The position numbers were made by a program, and so were the translations under genes. Under the pieces are notes generated by a model. That model saw only the letters and a list, made by a program, of their open reading frames with translations. It ran no database searches and was not told where the DNA came from. Shown piece after piece: positions 21,888 through 34,645 of a DNA stretch of 64,000 nucleotides (the stretch's first letter is position 1; each line of letters opens with the position of its first letter). The stretch lies in the NCBI GenBank assembly GCA_014529385.2, contig CM043960.1, positions 23,262,896 to 23,326,895 of the forward strand, given 5' to 3'. The DNA is from Adiantum capillus-veneris. Taxonomy: Eukaryota; Streptophyta; Polypodiopsida; Polypodiales; Pteridaceae.

Positions 21888-23140
21888 AGAATGAGGTCTT
21901 TCATGTGACTCTTCTATTACATGGGACAAAAAGAAGCAGGGCTGATAAGTATTTTGGGAGCCCCTCATCTACATCTCTATTAAACCGCCCATTACATGAT
22001 CACACAAACAGCTATCGGAGTAAAAGTAGGTGTTTGGACGCTCTGCTAAAGGCAAGATATGAGTCGCCAAGACTAACCCATACTCCCGGGTGCGTGGAGT
22101 ACATTTAAAATACCCTCTTAATTGATGACCATAACTACAATACAAAAAGATCTTATGAGGTGGAAGCAATTGGGCTAGCAGGTATAACCGCTCTGAAAAA
22201 CCTGGCTTCAATGAATGTTCTATGTAATAATATTGTGGCCCTAGGCCCAGAGCCTCAGTAACCATCGCCAATATGATATTGTTCCTAAAATGCTCGCGAC
22301 CCCAAAGGGTTACACAAGTCACTCGATTTTGATATGACCGCCATTTAGTCTAGGAAATAGAGGTTCCTAATTGCGGGAATAGATGTAGTTCATAACGGAG
22401 TAAAGTAGCTCTCCGAGTAGAGTCACCTGATTGATAAAGGTGTGCTGTTGCTATGGAAAAAACCATCTCTCGATTGTAGGCCATTTTTTTATTAACACAC
22501 CTGAGGAGCAAATATACGGATATGTATATTACTTGAGTATAGTTACTCCTTACTGTTACCTTGGACGAGTTTATGTATAAGTGTCATCTGGCTTTTATAG
22601 ACCCACATTTTGACTTTGAGTCGGAATTGGAAGTAATAATTAATCACAAAAAAGTGTTGTATCGTACACCGTTAAGATCCTTGATGGTATATTGTACCCT
22701 AGTGGATGGCTGCATGACTTAAGCCGAGTATAAGGATCAGTTGAATTTGTAACAGGATGTGTGGGATCAACATGAGCCAGGTTCAAAAAGCTCGTAAGTT
22801 GATTCGAACCGGGTATCGACTGCATTGTTTTTTTTAGTTGGTATACATAATGTGACTTGGTATTTTTGGAATTGACCTTGCTTTAAGGTAAATAATATAT
22901 CTCTCTCTCTATACACTCAGTAGCGTATTTTTTAAAGCTTCTCTGTTGTGTCGGGCTACCTGCAACACGCCACTGCCTGCGCTAGGGTTGAGGGGGCAGG
23001 TGAGTGTAGTAGCAAATGCTGGGGCGAGTTGATCAAGATCAAACCGGATCTTCAGCTGGGATAATCCCGGAGTATCTGGCCCGTATGGGCACCGTCTAAT
23101 GTTGTAGCTGGTCCAAGTCAGTGGAGGATCTGCTCCCGAT
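21885..23140. other. No gene recognised
   Basis: A 117-codon minus-strand frame (21969-22322) has balanced composition but no recognisable motif. No splice-consistent gene, RNA gene or repeat copy elsewhere in the window was found. Confidence 0.5.
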
Positions 23141-23147
23141 TTGCTTC

Positions 23148-23330
23148 AGCAAAGTATAAATGCCCCTTAAAAAAGTGAGTACTCTTACTCACTTAGCATC
23201 GTGCTGTATTCACTTGTGTGCATTCTATACTGTGTGGGTTAGAAGATATTTTCTACTGTGTGCTCAATCATGCCGAAAAAGAATGGGAAGGAGATTGTGG
23301 AAGCTTCGTCGTCTCCTAATCTACAGGTTA
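23148..23330 (+). promoter_or_regulatory. Promoter-like patch with short first-exon candidate
   Basis: A TATA-like AGTATAAATGCCCC (about 23152) is followed by a perfect 7-bp hairpin (GTGAGTACTCTTACTCAC, 23174-23191). About 115 bp further on, ATG near 23270 begins a short basic frame, MPKKNGKEIVEASSSPNLQ, that meets a CAG/GTTAAAC possible donor. The segment CGTCTCCTAATCTACAGG recurs about 177 bp downstream. It could be a gene start or the leader of a decayed retroelement; no downstream coding exon was recognised. Confidence 0.3.
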
Positions 23331-25857
23331 AACAAATTTTCTGTCTTGCTCTAGGGAATTTCTATAAATACTGTGTAGCTTTGCTGAGACTGTTTTGAGA
23401 AAGCTTAAAAAAAAACCAGTTAATTCAGTCCCGGATACTGGCCTTTCTTGTGTAAAAGGTGTAAGAGGAGATGTAAGATTGGTCTGCGTCTCCTAATCTA
23501 CAGGTCAAACAGAAAATATCTCTTACTCTATACAGAGACTGGCAATTGTTATTTTGAAGCTATGCTGAATAAAGTTTTGAAAGGCCTTAAAAAACTAGTA
23601 ATATAGATTTTGGTAAAATGGAAAATTGTTCCAGAAACTGTTCGTACAGGTTTATGGGAGTAATGTTAGTGGGAGTACATGTCTGCTCTGGGACAGTTAG
23701 GAAATTGTAACCCTCTGTGACTAATGGTGTTTGTTTTTGTAAAATAAACAAAAAAATAGATATATAACCTGGTTCTAGAAACTGACTCTTATTGTTAAGG
23801 GAAGAAGTGTGAATGGCTCAGTTAAACTAAGAACTACCTAGTTTTTGTTTTTGAATGATGGTAGTAATATGTTTGGTTGCCGTAAAAAGTGATGTAAAAC
23901 TGGTTTTCTGAGGAAAAATCTGTAATTGAAAAAAAAATAAAAAAATGGGGGGACTGCCAGGTATGAGGGAGTTTGGCTGCTGAGGAAAGAGTATTGTATG
24001 GTACTTAAAGGAAAGGAATTGTATATATGGGTGATGATGTTATGTTCTGTTAAAAAACTACTCTATAGATGTAATGTACTCTTGAAAGGGATACTGCGAA
24101 AAAAAAACCAGAAATTCACAAAAAATGAGCTGTAATGATCTTATAAGGTTGAAAATATATTTTGGTTTATTGTAAAACTACATTGCGGATGTCCTTTGAG
24201 TAAGAGGACAGTCCCTTGAATGATTCACTTTCTAGTTCTGGTACCTATTCTATTGAATCAGCTGTAGATTATTCTGAGGGCACTTTATACAGGTTTCGGA
24301 AATGGTCTCCTGTCGTCTGATATTTGGTTGGTAGTAAGTATTATCTCATAACCACGTGTAGGAGTAAATTTTGGTTTTGCAAATTGACTTAACCGTTTTT
24401 ACCATATTACATCACCTACTAGTAATATCGAATTGTTTTTTAGAGCAAATGCCTATCTCACTAAATCGGCTAAAAGCTATTTTGTATTTACTTAGTACTA
24501 GCTTCTGATATGTTGCTCTTTCTCTTATTCTTTATAAAGCTAAGAGTGGCAACACATACCGGATTGTCTATAGAGCTAAAGAGTGGCAACACATACCGGA
24601 TTGTCTATAGAGCTAAAGAGTGGCAACACATACCGGATTGATTAAGCTGGTTTCAAAGTTACTTGATCTTTTTACATCACATGCTATGATGTTTAGTGAT
24701 AGTGTTCGGTGACTTACCATTACTTCAACATAGTGACTGAGTTCTGAAGGTCTTGGTTGGTTTGAACCTCGGCTATTCAATAGAATTTGCTTGTCATCAT
24801 CTGTTGGCTTCCTAATTTCACTCAAGTATATATGAACTGATTCGTACCTAACATCTTGCAGTATATACAAAAAATCTTCTAGAAGTTGGTTTTAAAGGCC
24901 TTGGTATTATAAGGAAAGTCATATAATTCCCTTTAACTGATCTTTGCTGGTTAATCTTTTGTCGTATCTTTCTCGGACAAGGACTGACTCATCTAGGGCT
25001 TTTTGATATTTAAAAAAAAAGTTTATATCTGGCTTGGGTTACAGTATGTCAGACATGACATGATAAGCATAGATATTTCTTGAGAAATAAAGTTTTTTTT
25101 AAAATAAAAATAAAAAAAGGGGAGTGAGCTCAGGTTTATAAATTTGTAAATTCTTAGAAGATTTTTTTGAAGATATCTCAGGGTGCTTATAAAAAGGATT
25201 CTTGAAGTAGGATCTGTTCTAAAAGATTGTTTTTGTACTTCAAACCACAAGGATGAGGTGGTCCTTAATGGAGCTGTGTTCTGGCTTGAGATTAACTATG
25301 CCTACCGATATAGAGTGAAATTCTCTCCAATCAGATTAAAAAAGAAGTTTTTCTTTTTCCTAAAAACTTAAGTGTAGCAAAGAAAGTTTTAAAAAAAAAA
25401 GATATATATATATATAATTGAGGAATAAACAGATACATAGCTGCTTTATGGGTGTTCACTTTCCTTTATCAGATTGGCAAAAATGCCAAAGAAAGGTTTT
25501 TTCAAAAATGAACAATATACTAGTTAAGAACTATGTGTTTTTTTAAGGTGACATGGATAACAATTGGGATGCCCTGCATCACCTGCGTACAGTCACGTGC
25601 TAACGAATAGTTTTTTTGTGGCTATGGGTGCAGGTGAGGGCTACCTTCCTTGATTAAAATGTCCAGTTCTTAACAAATGGTGGATCTCTTAGTATGACGC
25701 AAATTTTCCCAGACTTTGGGTTTATGGATTCTTGAGCTGTATCTTGTTATCTTCATTACCTTGTACAAAATTTATTTTCAAATGCAAATAAATTATTGTG
25801 CAAAGCCATTGTACTTTTCTAGTATTGTTAGTATGTGAACAGTTAATGTTCGTTTGC
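23331..25857. other. AT-rich stretch, no gene recognised
   Basis: It contains frequent A and T runs, many stops in all frames, and a three-copy 37-bp tandem repeat at 24544-24640. Composition resembles intron or intergenic DNA. Confidence 0.55.
24544..24640 (+). repeat. Tandem repeat, 37-bp unit, about 2.6 copies
   Basis: The unit starts GAGTGGCAACACATACCGGA at 24544, 24581 and 24618; copies are essentially identical, so the expansion is recent. Confidence 0.92.

Positions 25858-25858
<1 letters not shown>

Positions 25859-25916
<58 letters not shown>
25859..25916. repeat. TA microsatellite
   Basis: A TA run of about 58 bp lies just before the head of unit A1. Confidence 0.92.
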
Positions 25917-25918
<2 letters not shown>

Positions 25919-25929
25919 TTTAAAACTGC

Positions 25930-26169
25930 TACACACACACATTCTCAATCTAGCTGGGGAAACGGGCCTTGTACTAGGCATGATGGACATATCATTCTTA
26001 TACCCATACTTGCATTCGTGTTCACCGGCATCTGCCACTCAAAAGCTAACAATGACTCCTTGGACTACTCATGACAATACATTTCATTACTATCCAATCA
26101 ACTGCTATATCGACAAGAACGGTACAGATAGGTGCCGTTGCACCTACTCAGTCAAACCTTGGCTAAATT
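25930..26169. repeat. Head of long repeat unit A1
   Basis: About 240 bp match 39327-39560 and 52617-52855. A protein-like frame (YPYLHSCSP, TPWTTHDNT, IDKNGTDRC, SVKPWLNL) is largely shared by the three copies. The unit is cut at 26169 by the Gypsy insertion and continues at 34646. Confidence 0.85.
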
Positions 26170-27786
26170 TGTAATGGAATTGGCCTATTTAGCTTGAGAG
26201 TAGCGGAAATTAATGAGAGTACTTTTGAGAAATGACTTTGTGAGTATAGCGCGTGAATATAATTGAAGATAGCAACATAATCATAGCAATTAGTTAACTT
26301 GGCATGAACAATACTTTTACAAGAGAGAGAATTTAGAGAACATGACAACAATTGAGGACCAGATTTATGTGGAGCCGGTCCCCCCCTCCAATAGGCATTT
26401 GTATTATGATTTCTCCCATTAAGAGAGACTTATTACAATACCATCTTTGTGTTTCTTGTGACCTAGGTGATGCAATGAATATGGAAAGCTTCATGCATCA
26501 CAAGCAATACATAAATTTGAAGAAAGATTTAACTATCCCAAGCCTTAGTCCCAAGACCTCAAACACCTTCGAAGGTGGAGAGAGCTAGCAGGGAATGAGG
26601 GTAGGGAAGAGGAAGAAGAAACATTCATAGGAGAAAGAATTAGTTCCTCACTTATCATAACTCTTCTTGCTAGCATACATAATAGCATACTAATGAAGAA
26701 GAAGGAGATGGCAAGGTTAAGCATTGAAGCATGGCTCTTGGTTGGATTTGCACTCCATAGCCAAGAGTGTTGGTGTAGGCTCTCAATCTCTACTTGCTTG
26801 GAGAAGGAGAGGGAGATCTTGCACTTTGCATAGCACACAATGAGAGTGTTTGTGAGTGTGTGTGGGTGATTATACCCCCTAAGCAACCCCCTATCTTGCT
26901 TGGGTCGACCCCCCCCCCCCTTGTAGCTCATGCTTGAAGCTCATTGGACCCCTCCAGGCCTAGCCAATCACAAGACGGAGGCATTAGAAGCAGCAAGGGT
27001 AGCCTTGGGACAAGTGTCCCCCTTTTCCCTTTGACAGAGAGGACTTGATAAATGAAAAATCAATTACTTAAATCTCCTAAATTATCATTGGATCCCTTGG
27101 GTGTCCAACCAATAGGCTTCGAGCACACCATGAGGGCAATATGAGGAGAAACTTGACAAGTGTCCCTTCTACTTTCTTTGTACTATGCATGCCTAGTGTG
27201 AGTGTGTGGGTGTTCTCTCTCATCCCCCCTCATGTAGGGCTTGCCCCCTCTTGGTAGGGATTGAATATTTGACTTTTTGACACCTCAAGCTCCTCATGCA
27301 TAGGCCCAGTTCCCACCACAAGCTTGGCCCTTAAGCACTTTAAGCTTGGGCTGGGTTCTCACCTCAAGTACAACCCTAGCATCTCAAGCATGTCAAGCAC
27401 CTAGATCATCAAGCACCTCAAGCATCTCAAGCACCTCAATCATCAAGCACCTCAAGCACCTTAGTCATCAAGCATGACAAGCAAGACAAGCACCTCGAGC
27501 TGGGTCGGGTTCCCACCTCAAGCTCAGCCCTAGCTTACCTAAGGTCAAAGGACTTTTACACACATTCAGTGGAGGTATTCAATGAAGCTAACCCTAAGGT
27601 CTTATGCTCCATTGGTTAGCCTTGCTCTTTGATAGACCATCTCTCATTTGGGCCCCTTTTCTATTGGCCCCGTGTTGAGATAGATTTATAAGCACACCTC
27701 AATATCTTAACCCTTGTTCCCATTTATTCTCCCACATTAAGTGATCAGTTTAATTTGAGAAAATCATTTGGGTTGGTTAGATATTA
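26170..27786 (-). repeat. Gypsy 3' LTR
   Basis: About 1617 bp, matching 33042-34645. It contains an internal minisatellite of CAAGCACCTCAAGCA-like units (about 27375-27490) that differs in length between the two LTRs. Confidence 0.92.
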
Positions 27787-28112
27787 TTTTTTATGATATT
27801 ACCTCTCTCTTGAAATCATAGTCGTCCTCGACTATGAGGTAGTAGAGACAAAGCCTTAGTCATTAGTCAATTTTACTTAGCTCATAGAGGATCCCTTTTT
27901 ACCCTACGACATCTTTCCAAGATGGATGACTAATCCATTTGGTGCTTGGGAGACATAGTTTCCGCAAGCATGTTTGCTCTTTGGTCCATTTCATTCTCCC
28001 AAAGTAGAGTGACAAATTCCACTTGGTGTTTGAGTGACGTCGTCATCACAAACATGATTCTAAGCATGTATACTAGTTAAATTTTTGCACAATTAAAAAG
28101 AGGACTAGTCTT

Positions 28113-29079
28113 TTAAGACAAAAACTTGAGCCAATGGTTGGGCAACTTGAGTTGATAAGCCGTCTCATTGATGGACTTCAAGATTTGGAAAGGACAATAG
28201 TATGTTTTTGCTAGTTTAGCATAATACTTTTGATGGCCCATAGGATTTTTGTCCGTCATTTGCCTTAATCGAGCCTTAGGAAACTTGAGTAAGACCCAAT
28301 CATTTTCTTTGAATGTTAAGGCCCTTCTGTGCTTATCAACAACACCTTTTTGCATTTGTTGAGAAATGGATATAGCCTCCTTAATCTTTTGAAAAACTTC
28401 TTGTCGGTCATGGCTATACTCATTGGCGGCAAAGATCTTCCCATGTACTTTGAGTAGCGAGGGACTTTTAGGTCTTCCCTCAGTGATTTCAAAAGGTGGT
28501 TTTCCCATAGAAGTATGTACATTATTATTGTAGGCATACTCTACAAGAGGTAAGTACTTTTCCCATTGTGAGTTTGATCTAATTCTGTAACATAAGTCTT
28601 TTTAGTAGATCGAGTATCGTAAGATTGGCTATCTCACTTTGGCCATCCGTTTGTGGGTGATAGACCGAAGAGAAATTCAATCTTGGTCCTAGATTTTCAA
28701 CGAGACCTTTCCAAAAATTATTGGTCATTCTAGGATCTCTGTCTGACACAATGGATGTGGGTAATCCATGGTGTTTGAAAATCTATGATATGAAGAGATT
28801 TGCCATTTGATGTGCCTTAATAGTCTTTGTGATAGGAATAAAATGTGCTTGCTTGCTAAACTTGTCGACTATTGTCCATATTCCCGTATTCCCATGGATA
28901 GACTTGGGTAATCCAAAGATGAAATCCATGGATATAATCTCCCATGGTGAATTTGGGATAGGCAATGGTTGGAGTAATCCAGATTGCTTCTCTCTATCAT
29001 ATTTGGTCTTTTGGCATTCTACACATTTTGAAACATACTCTTGTATGTCCACTTTCAGGGTAGGCCAATAGAAATACAT
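28113..29079 (-). pseudogene. Gypsy integrase (fossil)
   Basis: The zinc-binding region (CVECQKTKYD) and the start of the catalytic core (WEIISMDFIFGLPKS) lie near 28900-29000. The later integrase region, with KENDWVLLKFPKARLR and a C-terminal YQLKLP segment, lies at 28113-28320. It is part of the broken Gypsy polyprotein. Confidence 0.9.
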
Positions 29080-29088
29080 CTCTACTCC

Positions 29089-30520
29089 TCAGAGAGTAGG
29101 TTGAATACCTCTATGACCCGCATATGCAGGAGCATGGGATTCATACATAAATTTCTCACAAAGGGAATGTGTAACACATAGCCTATTGCCATAGAGAGGA
29201 TAACCATCCTGCAAGGTGAATGGTTCCTCTTCCTTCCCCAAAGCAAGGGTTGACATTATGTCTCTATAGTCAGGGTCAGTAGCATACTCATATATCATAG
29301 AAAATAGATCATTGTGAGTAGCTATAGACACCACATTAACTTTTGGTCGTCGTGAAAGTGCATCGGCCACTTGATTGTGTTTACCAGCAATGTGAGCATT
29401 ATGAAAATTAAATTGCGAAAGAAAATTTGCCCACCTCATTTGTTTGTCAGAAAGCTTGGTTTGCGTCATGAAATACTTCAGACTTTGGTGATCGGTTCGT
29501 AGAATGAATGGAGTCCCCAATAAGTAGTGCTTCCATGTGTCTAGGGCATGTAGAACAACTAAAAGCTCTTTCTCATAAATGCCCAAGAATCGCTCATCAG
29601 TATTGAGCCTTCGGCTCTCATATGTTATGGCATGCCCTTTTTGAAGCAAAACTGCTCCAAGGCAATCACACAAGCATCACATTGGACCTCAAATGGCTTT
29701 GAGAGATACCGAAGTACAAGGATTGGTTGGGAAGTAAGCTTCTCTTTGAGCTTATCAAAATCATTTTGCTCCTTAGCAGTCCATACATACTTAACGTTAT
29801 TCTTAGTTAAGTCGTGTAGTGGTCCTGCTACTTGAAAGAATTTTGCTATGAAGCGTCTATAGTATGCACACATACTAATAAAGCTTCTTAGCTCATGTAG
29901 ATTCCTTGGGTTAGGCCATGATTTTGTTACCTCTAACTTCAATGGATCCATACAGATACCATCTTGGGAGATAATATGACCTAAGTATTGAATCTCTTGA
30001 AGGAAAAATTCACTTTTCTTTTGGTTGAGAAAAAGCTTATTCTCCCTCAATGCTTGAAAAATCACTTGGAGATGTTGCTTATGTTCCTCCAAATACTTGG
30101 AGTAGATGATGATATCATCAAAGAACACTCCAGTGAATTTACGATAAGGTCTAAAAATTTTCTCCATTAGACGATTGAATGTAGCTAGTGCATTAGTCAA
30201 GCCAAAAGGCATGACTAGATATTCATAAAGACAAAACGTTGTGCAAAACACGGTATTTAGGATATCTTCATCCACTATCCTTATTTGATGATAGCCACTC
30301 TTAAGGCAATCCTACTAAAGTAGGTAGAGCCTTGTAGCTTATCAAACATATCTTCTACCCAAGGCATGGGAATCTGTTTTTGATAGTGATATGGTTTAGT
30401 GCTCGATAGTCCATACACATACGGTGTGTACCATCTTTCTTTTGCACTAAAAGGATTGGAGAACAAAAGGGAGAGGAACTAGGCCTCACCATCCCTTTGT
30501 CTACCAATTCCTGTACTTGC
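29089..30520 (-). pseudogene. Gypsy reverse transcriptase and RNase H (fossil)
   Basis: RT landmarks are the [14 protein letters not shown] block (about 30390-30440), MPFGLTNA, VFFDDIIIYSK with the catalytic Asp pair (near 30110), and the LGHIIS and RRFIAKF blocks. The RNase H part has FEVQCDAC, ELLVVLHAL, LRTDHQSLK and ADALSRRP (about 29350). It is part of the Gypsy fossil. Confidence 0.92.
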
Positions 30521-30529
30521 TTCATGATC

Positions 30530-31233
30530 TCCTCTTGTTGAGCTTGTGAGACTCGATAAGGAGGCTTGTTAGGTGGTGAGATTCCTGGAAGGAGCTCAAT
30601 GCGATGGTCATCATCCCCTCGTTTTGGAGGTATGTCCATAGGGATATCATCGATGAACACATCTTGGAATCCTTTTAGAAAATTAGACAAGTCTAACTCT
30701 TCTTGATTCCTATCATTTACATTTGATGAAACATTAGGATCTTTTAGAGACTCTTTGACAAAAATCATGTACGCAGAAACTGAGCTCTTCATTGACTTAT
30801 AAAAAGCAAGAGGATTTACAAGTGGAATAGTGCAATCACGCTCACTAGCATCTATATACATGTTCTTTTCCCTATAGGTGAAGTAGATTCTCCTTTCAGG
30901 GAACTTCATATTAACCATGCGATCAAACCATGGTGCCCCTAGGATTGCATCCTCATGTTGGAGAGGAGAGATGAAGAAGTCTTCTTTGTCAACATAGCTT
31001 TGGACATGAAGCCTCAACTTCCCAATCAAGGGAGTAACGGATGCTTGCTGCCCCTTGAAAGCTGCGTCATCCATTACCATATCTCCCATCTCGAAAGCTT
31101 GAATGCCTAACTTGGTGGACAACTCCGTTGATATGAAATTGTGAGTAGAGCCAGGGTCAAACGAGATGAAGGCATCATGCTCTCTTACCTTCTTACCTTT
31201 CCCCAAGCATAGAAAAGTGATGATCCTTTGCAA
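30530..31233 (-). pseudogene. Gypsy aspartic protease region (fossil)
   Basis: The retropepsin-type core is seen as [15 protein letters not shown] near 31150, followed by the usual LHVQSYV and ILGAPWFD segments (about 30930-31020), leading into RT. Confidence 0.88.
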
Positions 31234-31239
31234 TGAGCA

Positions 31240-32322
31240 TCCTCTTTTGGAGCTTCAATGGTGGAATCCCTAGGAGTATCATTGCGAGTATTCTTCTTGG
31301 GGTAAAAACGATAGCCATGTCCTTGATCCCCACACTTGAAACACTTATGGTCCTTGCAAAAAGCTTCAAGCTTTTCAGGAGAGAGTTTTTTTTAACCTTT
31401 GTAAACTCCCTTCTCCTTGGACCAATTGTTGTTGTTGTTGTTGGAAGTGCCTTGGGAAGAATTTTGAACATTGGTTTTCCCCTTTGCATCATTTTTGTCT
31501 TTGTTTTCCATGGGCTTGACATTACATCTAGCCCCTTGATGGAAATTGATGCGTGAAGCAACCATGGTGTGATGGATTACTTTGTCAATAGTACTAGGCC
31601 ATTGAGAGTTGATGTATTCGGTCATCTCTTCAGGTAATCCCGCACAGAATTGCTGTCTTTGCTCGACAAAGTCTATTTTTTGAAAGACAATAGCCTTGAG
31701 ATCTAAATCCAAAAACTTGTCTACATACTTGTGGATAGACTCATGAGAGAGAAGCTTCAAGCTGCGCCATTCGGTAAGCACTTTGTCCTTTGCATCGCTT
31801 ACAAGGAATTGCTTCATGATGGAAACTCGTAGAGTTTTCCATGTCTTTGGGGCTTCACATTGCCACAAAGGCTAGCCCACCATTGACGAGCTGATTTTGG
31901 AAGGGCATTGCTACATGGTGTAGCTTGGAGGACTCTGTGAAGCCCTTGTCTCCAAAGGCCGCATCAAATTTCTGGATGAAGGCCAACACTTTGTCGGTAG
32001 CACCAAAGGTGCCATCATAGGTGAGAAAAGAGATACTCTTTCCTCCCTCCTTGAAATTCTTTAGCTTTTGTGACCTTCGCCATGTAGGAAATGATTTGGG
32101 ATGTCCTCACCTCTTGTATTCTCTAGGAGAATAGTCATAGCTTTCGTTGGAAGAGGAGTAAGGTGAAGAAGAAGGAGAAGAGGGTGACCTCGTCCTAGAT
32201 CTTTTCTTCCTTTGTTTCCTCTCTTGCCTTTCTGAGTGACGAGGAGAAGGACTATGTGTTGATCTTTTCCTCTTGGGAGGAGTGGGCGATCGTCTAGACC
32301 ACCGTCTTTTGTGGAGCCACAT
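31240..32322 (-). pseudogene. Gypsy gag region (fossil)
   Basis: It has an Arg/Ser-rich N-terminal part (32107-32322), a capsid-like part (WRSLKLLSHESIHKYVDKF, 31392-31868), an Asn-rich linker and a zinc-knuckle region (CFKCGDQGHG, about 31320-31350). The family uses gag to form the particle. Confidence 0.85.
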
Positions 32323-33028
32323 CTTCAGAGGAACTTAACTTTTATTTCTTTCTTGCTCTTTGGATTCCTCCACTCGAATGGGAGAGAGTCTTCTTTTGGG
32401 GGTCTCTTCAAGAGGCCTCCCAAGCTCTCTCTCCTCTTGGAGAGGAAGAGAAATTCCATAAGCACGAAGTTGTTGAGTAACTTCGGCTTGCAAAGCAGGG
32501 TTGCCTATAGCTTGCTACAACCTAGTGACGAGATAATTCACAAATATATTGGGAGCATTAGCACCTTCATGTGCAAGAAAATCAAAGCTATCAATGTTCA
32601 TTCTACTCTCTTGATTATTGTTCGCCAGGTTAGCAAAATTTATGTATGTACTTAGTGTATGCTTTGGCAATTCAAAAAATTAGTTGCCACTCCTCATAGC
32701 ATTTGAAAATCGGCTTTTAAGTATCTACACCCATGGATCGAAGTGGTTAATTATAGAGAGTAGAGGAGTAGGTCTAACATAGCAGAGTTGCCGAGGGCTA
32801 GCTCCTTTTGGACTTCTTATGGCTCAATAATGGTAAAGCCATAGGCAGGTCTAAAAAGACTCCATATTAAGTCCAAAGCTCCCGAGGTGTGCACCATATC
32901 CCACATAGTGGGCTTAACAAAACCAATAATAGATCCCAGTTCCACTTACCCTAATATAATTAACAACATCAACCATTTATAGGCTACTTAAGGACCTCTC
33001 TTCTTAAGCAAGAAAAGAGAAACCAAAT

Positions 33029-33040
33029 GCTCTGATACCA
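33029..33040 (-). promoter_or_regulatory. Primer-binding site, initiator Met tRNA type
   Basis: On the minus strand TGGTATCAGAGC lies one base inside the 5' LTR. This is the standard plant LTR element site complementary to the 3' end of initiator tRNA-Met, and it fixes the element's orientation. Confidence 0.93.
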
Positions 33041-33041
33041 A

Positions 33042-34645
33042 TGTGATGGAATTGGCCTATTTAGTTTGAGAGTAGCGGAAATTAATGAGAGTACTTTTGA
33101 GAAATGACTTTGTGAGAATAGCGAGTGAACATAATTGAAGATAGCAACATAATCATAGAAATTAATTAGCTTGGCATGAACAATAATTTTGCAAGAGAGA
33201 GAATTTAGAGAACATGACAACAATTGAGGACCAGATTTATGTGGAGCCGGTCCCCCCCTCCAATAGGCATTTGTATTATGATTTCTCCCATTAAGAGAGA
33301 CTTGTTACAATACAATCTTTGTGTTCCTTGTGACCTAGGTGATGCAATGAAGATGGAAAACTTCATGCATCACAAGCATAACATAGACTTGAAGAAAGCT
33401 TTAACTATCCCAAGCCTCAGTCCCAAGACCTCAAACACCTTCAAAGGTGGAGAGAGCTAGCAGAGAATGAGGGTAGGGAAGAGGAAGAAGAAACATTCCA
33501 TAGGAGAAAGAATTAGTTCCTCACTGATCATAACTCTTCTTGCTAGCATACATAATAGCATAGTAATGAAGAAGAAGGATATGGAAAGATTAATCATTGA
33601 AGCATGGCTCTTTGGATGATTTGCACTCCATAGCCAAGAGTGTTGGTGTAGGATCTCAACCTCTACTTACTTGGAGAAGGAGAGGGAGATCTTTCACTTT
33701 GCATAGAACACAATGAGAGTGTTTGTGAGTGTGTGTGGGTGATTATACCCACTAAGCAACCCCCTAGCTTGCTTGGGTCGACCCCCCATTGTAGCTCATG
33801 CTTGAAGCTCATTGGACCCCTCCAGGCCTAGCCAATCACAAGAAGGAGGCATTATAAGCAGCAAGGGTAGACTTGGGACAAGTGTCCCCCTTTCCCCTTT
33901 GAGACAGAGGACTTGATAAATGCAAAATCAATTAATTAAATCTCCTAAATTATCATTGGACCCCTTGGGTGGCCAACCAATAGGCTTCAGGCACACGATG
34001 AGGGCAACATGAGGAGGAACTTGACAAGTGTCCCTTCTGCTTTCTTTGTACCATGCATGCTAGTGTGAGTGCGTGGGTGTTCTCTCTCATCCCCCCTCAT
34101 GTAGGGCTCACCCCCTCCTTGTAGGGATTGAATATTTGACTTTTTGACACCTCAAGCCCCTCATGAATAGGCCCAGTTCCCACCACAAGCTTGGCCCTTA
34201 AGATTGGGCTAGGTTCTCATCTCAAGTACAACCCTAGCATCTCAAGCATGTCAACGCCTCAAGCATCTCAATCATCAAGCATCTCAAGCACCTCAATCAT
34301 CAAGCACCTCAAGCACCTTAGTTATCAAGCAGGACAAGAACCTCGAGGTGGGTCGGGTTCCCGCCTCAAGCTCAGTCCTAGCTTACCTAAGGTCTTACCT
34401 AAGGTCAAAGGACTTTTACACACATTATTGGAGGTCTTCAATGAAGCTAACCCTAAGGTCTTATGATCCATTGGTTAGCCTTGCTCTTTGATAGACCATC
34501 TCTCATTTGGGCCCCTTTTTTATTGGCCCCGTGTTGAGATAGATCTATAAGCATATCTCAATATCTTAACCCTTGTTCCCGTTTATTCTCCCACATTAAG
34601 TGATCAATTTAATATGAGAAAATCATTTGGGTTGGTTAGATATTA
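33042..34645 (-). repeat. Gypsy 5' LTR
   Basis: About 1604 bp, the partner of 26170-27786. It lies next to the primer-binding site and contains the CAAGCACCTCAAGC-type minisatellite (about 34250-34345). Confidence 0.92.

Larger units (their letters stand above)
26170..34645 (-). mobile_element. Ty3/Gypsy LTR retrotransposon, nearly full length, broken
   Basis: An 8.48-kb element on the minus strand with both LTRs (33042-34645 is the 5' LTR, 26170-27786 the 3' LTR), a primer-binding site, and gag, protease, RT, RNase H and integrase in Gypsy order. By eye the LTRs differ at about 6 percent of positions over the first 180 bp, pointing to an insertion some millions of years old depending on the clock. 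The coding part is broken in roughly six or more places. It sits inside unit A1, so it is younger than the A duplications. No clear target-site duplication was seen. The integrase and RT wording resembles the chromovirus branch, but no chromodomain was recognised. Confidence 0.93.

Noticed and set aside
21969-22322. 117-codon minus-strand frame as a gene
   Set aside because: No motif, no splice context and no second copy; length is within chance for this composition.
28113-28330. Chromodomain at the end of the Gypsy integrase
   Set aside because: No aromatic-cage-type chromodomain segment could be recognised after the C-terminal integrase region, so chromovirus assignment stays tentative.
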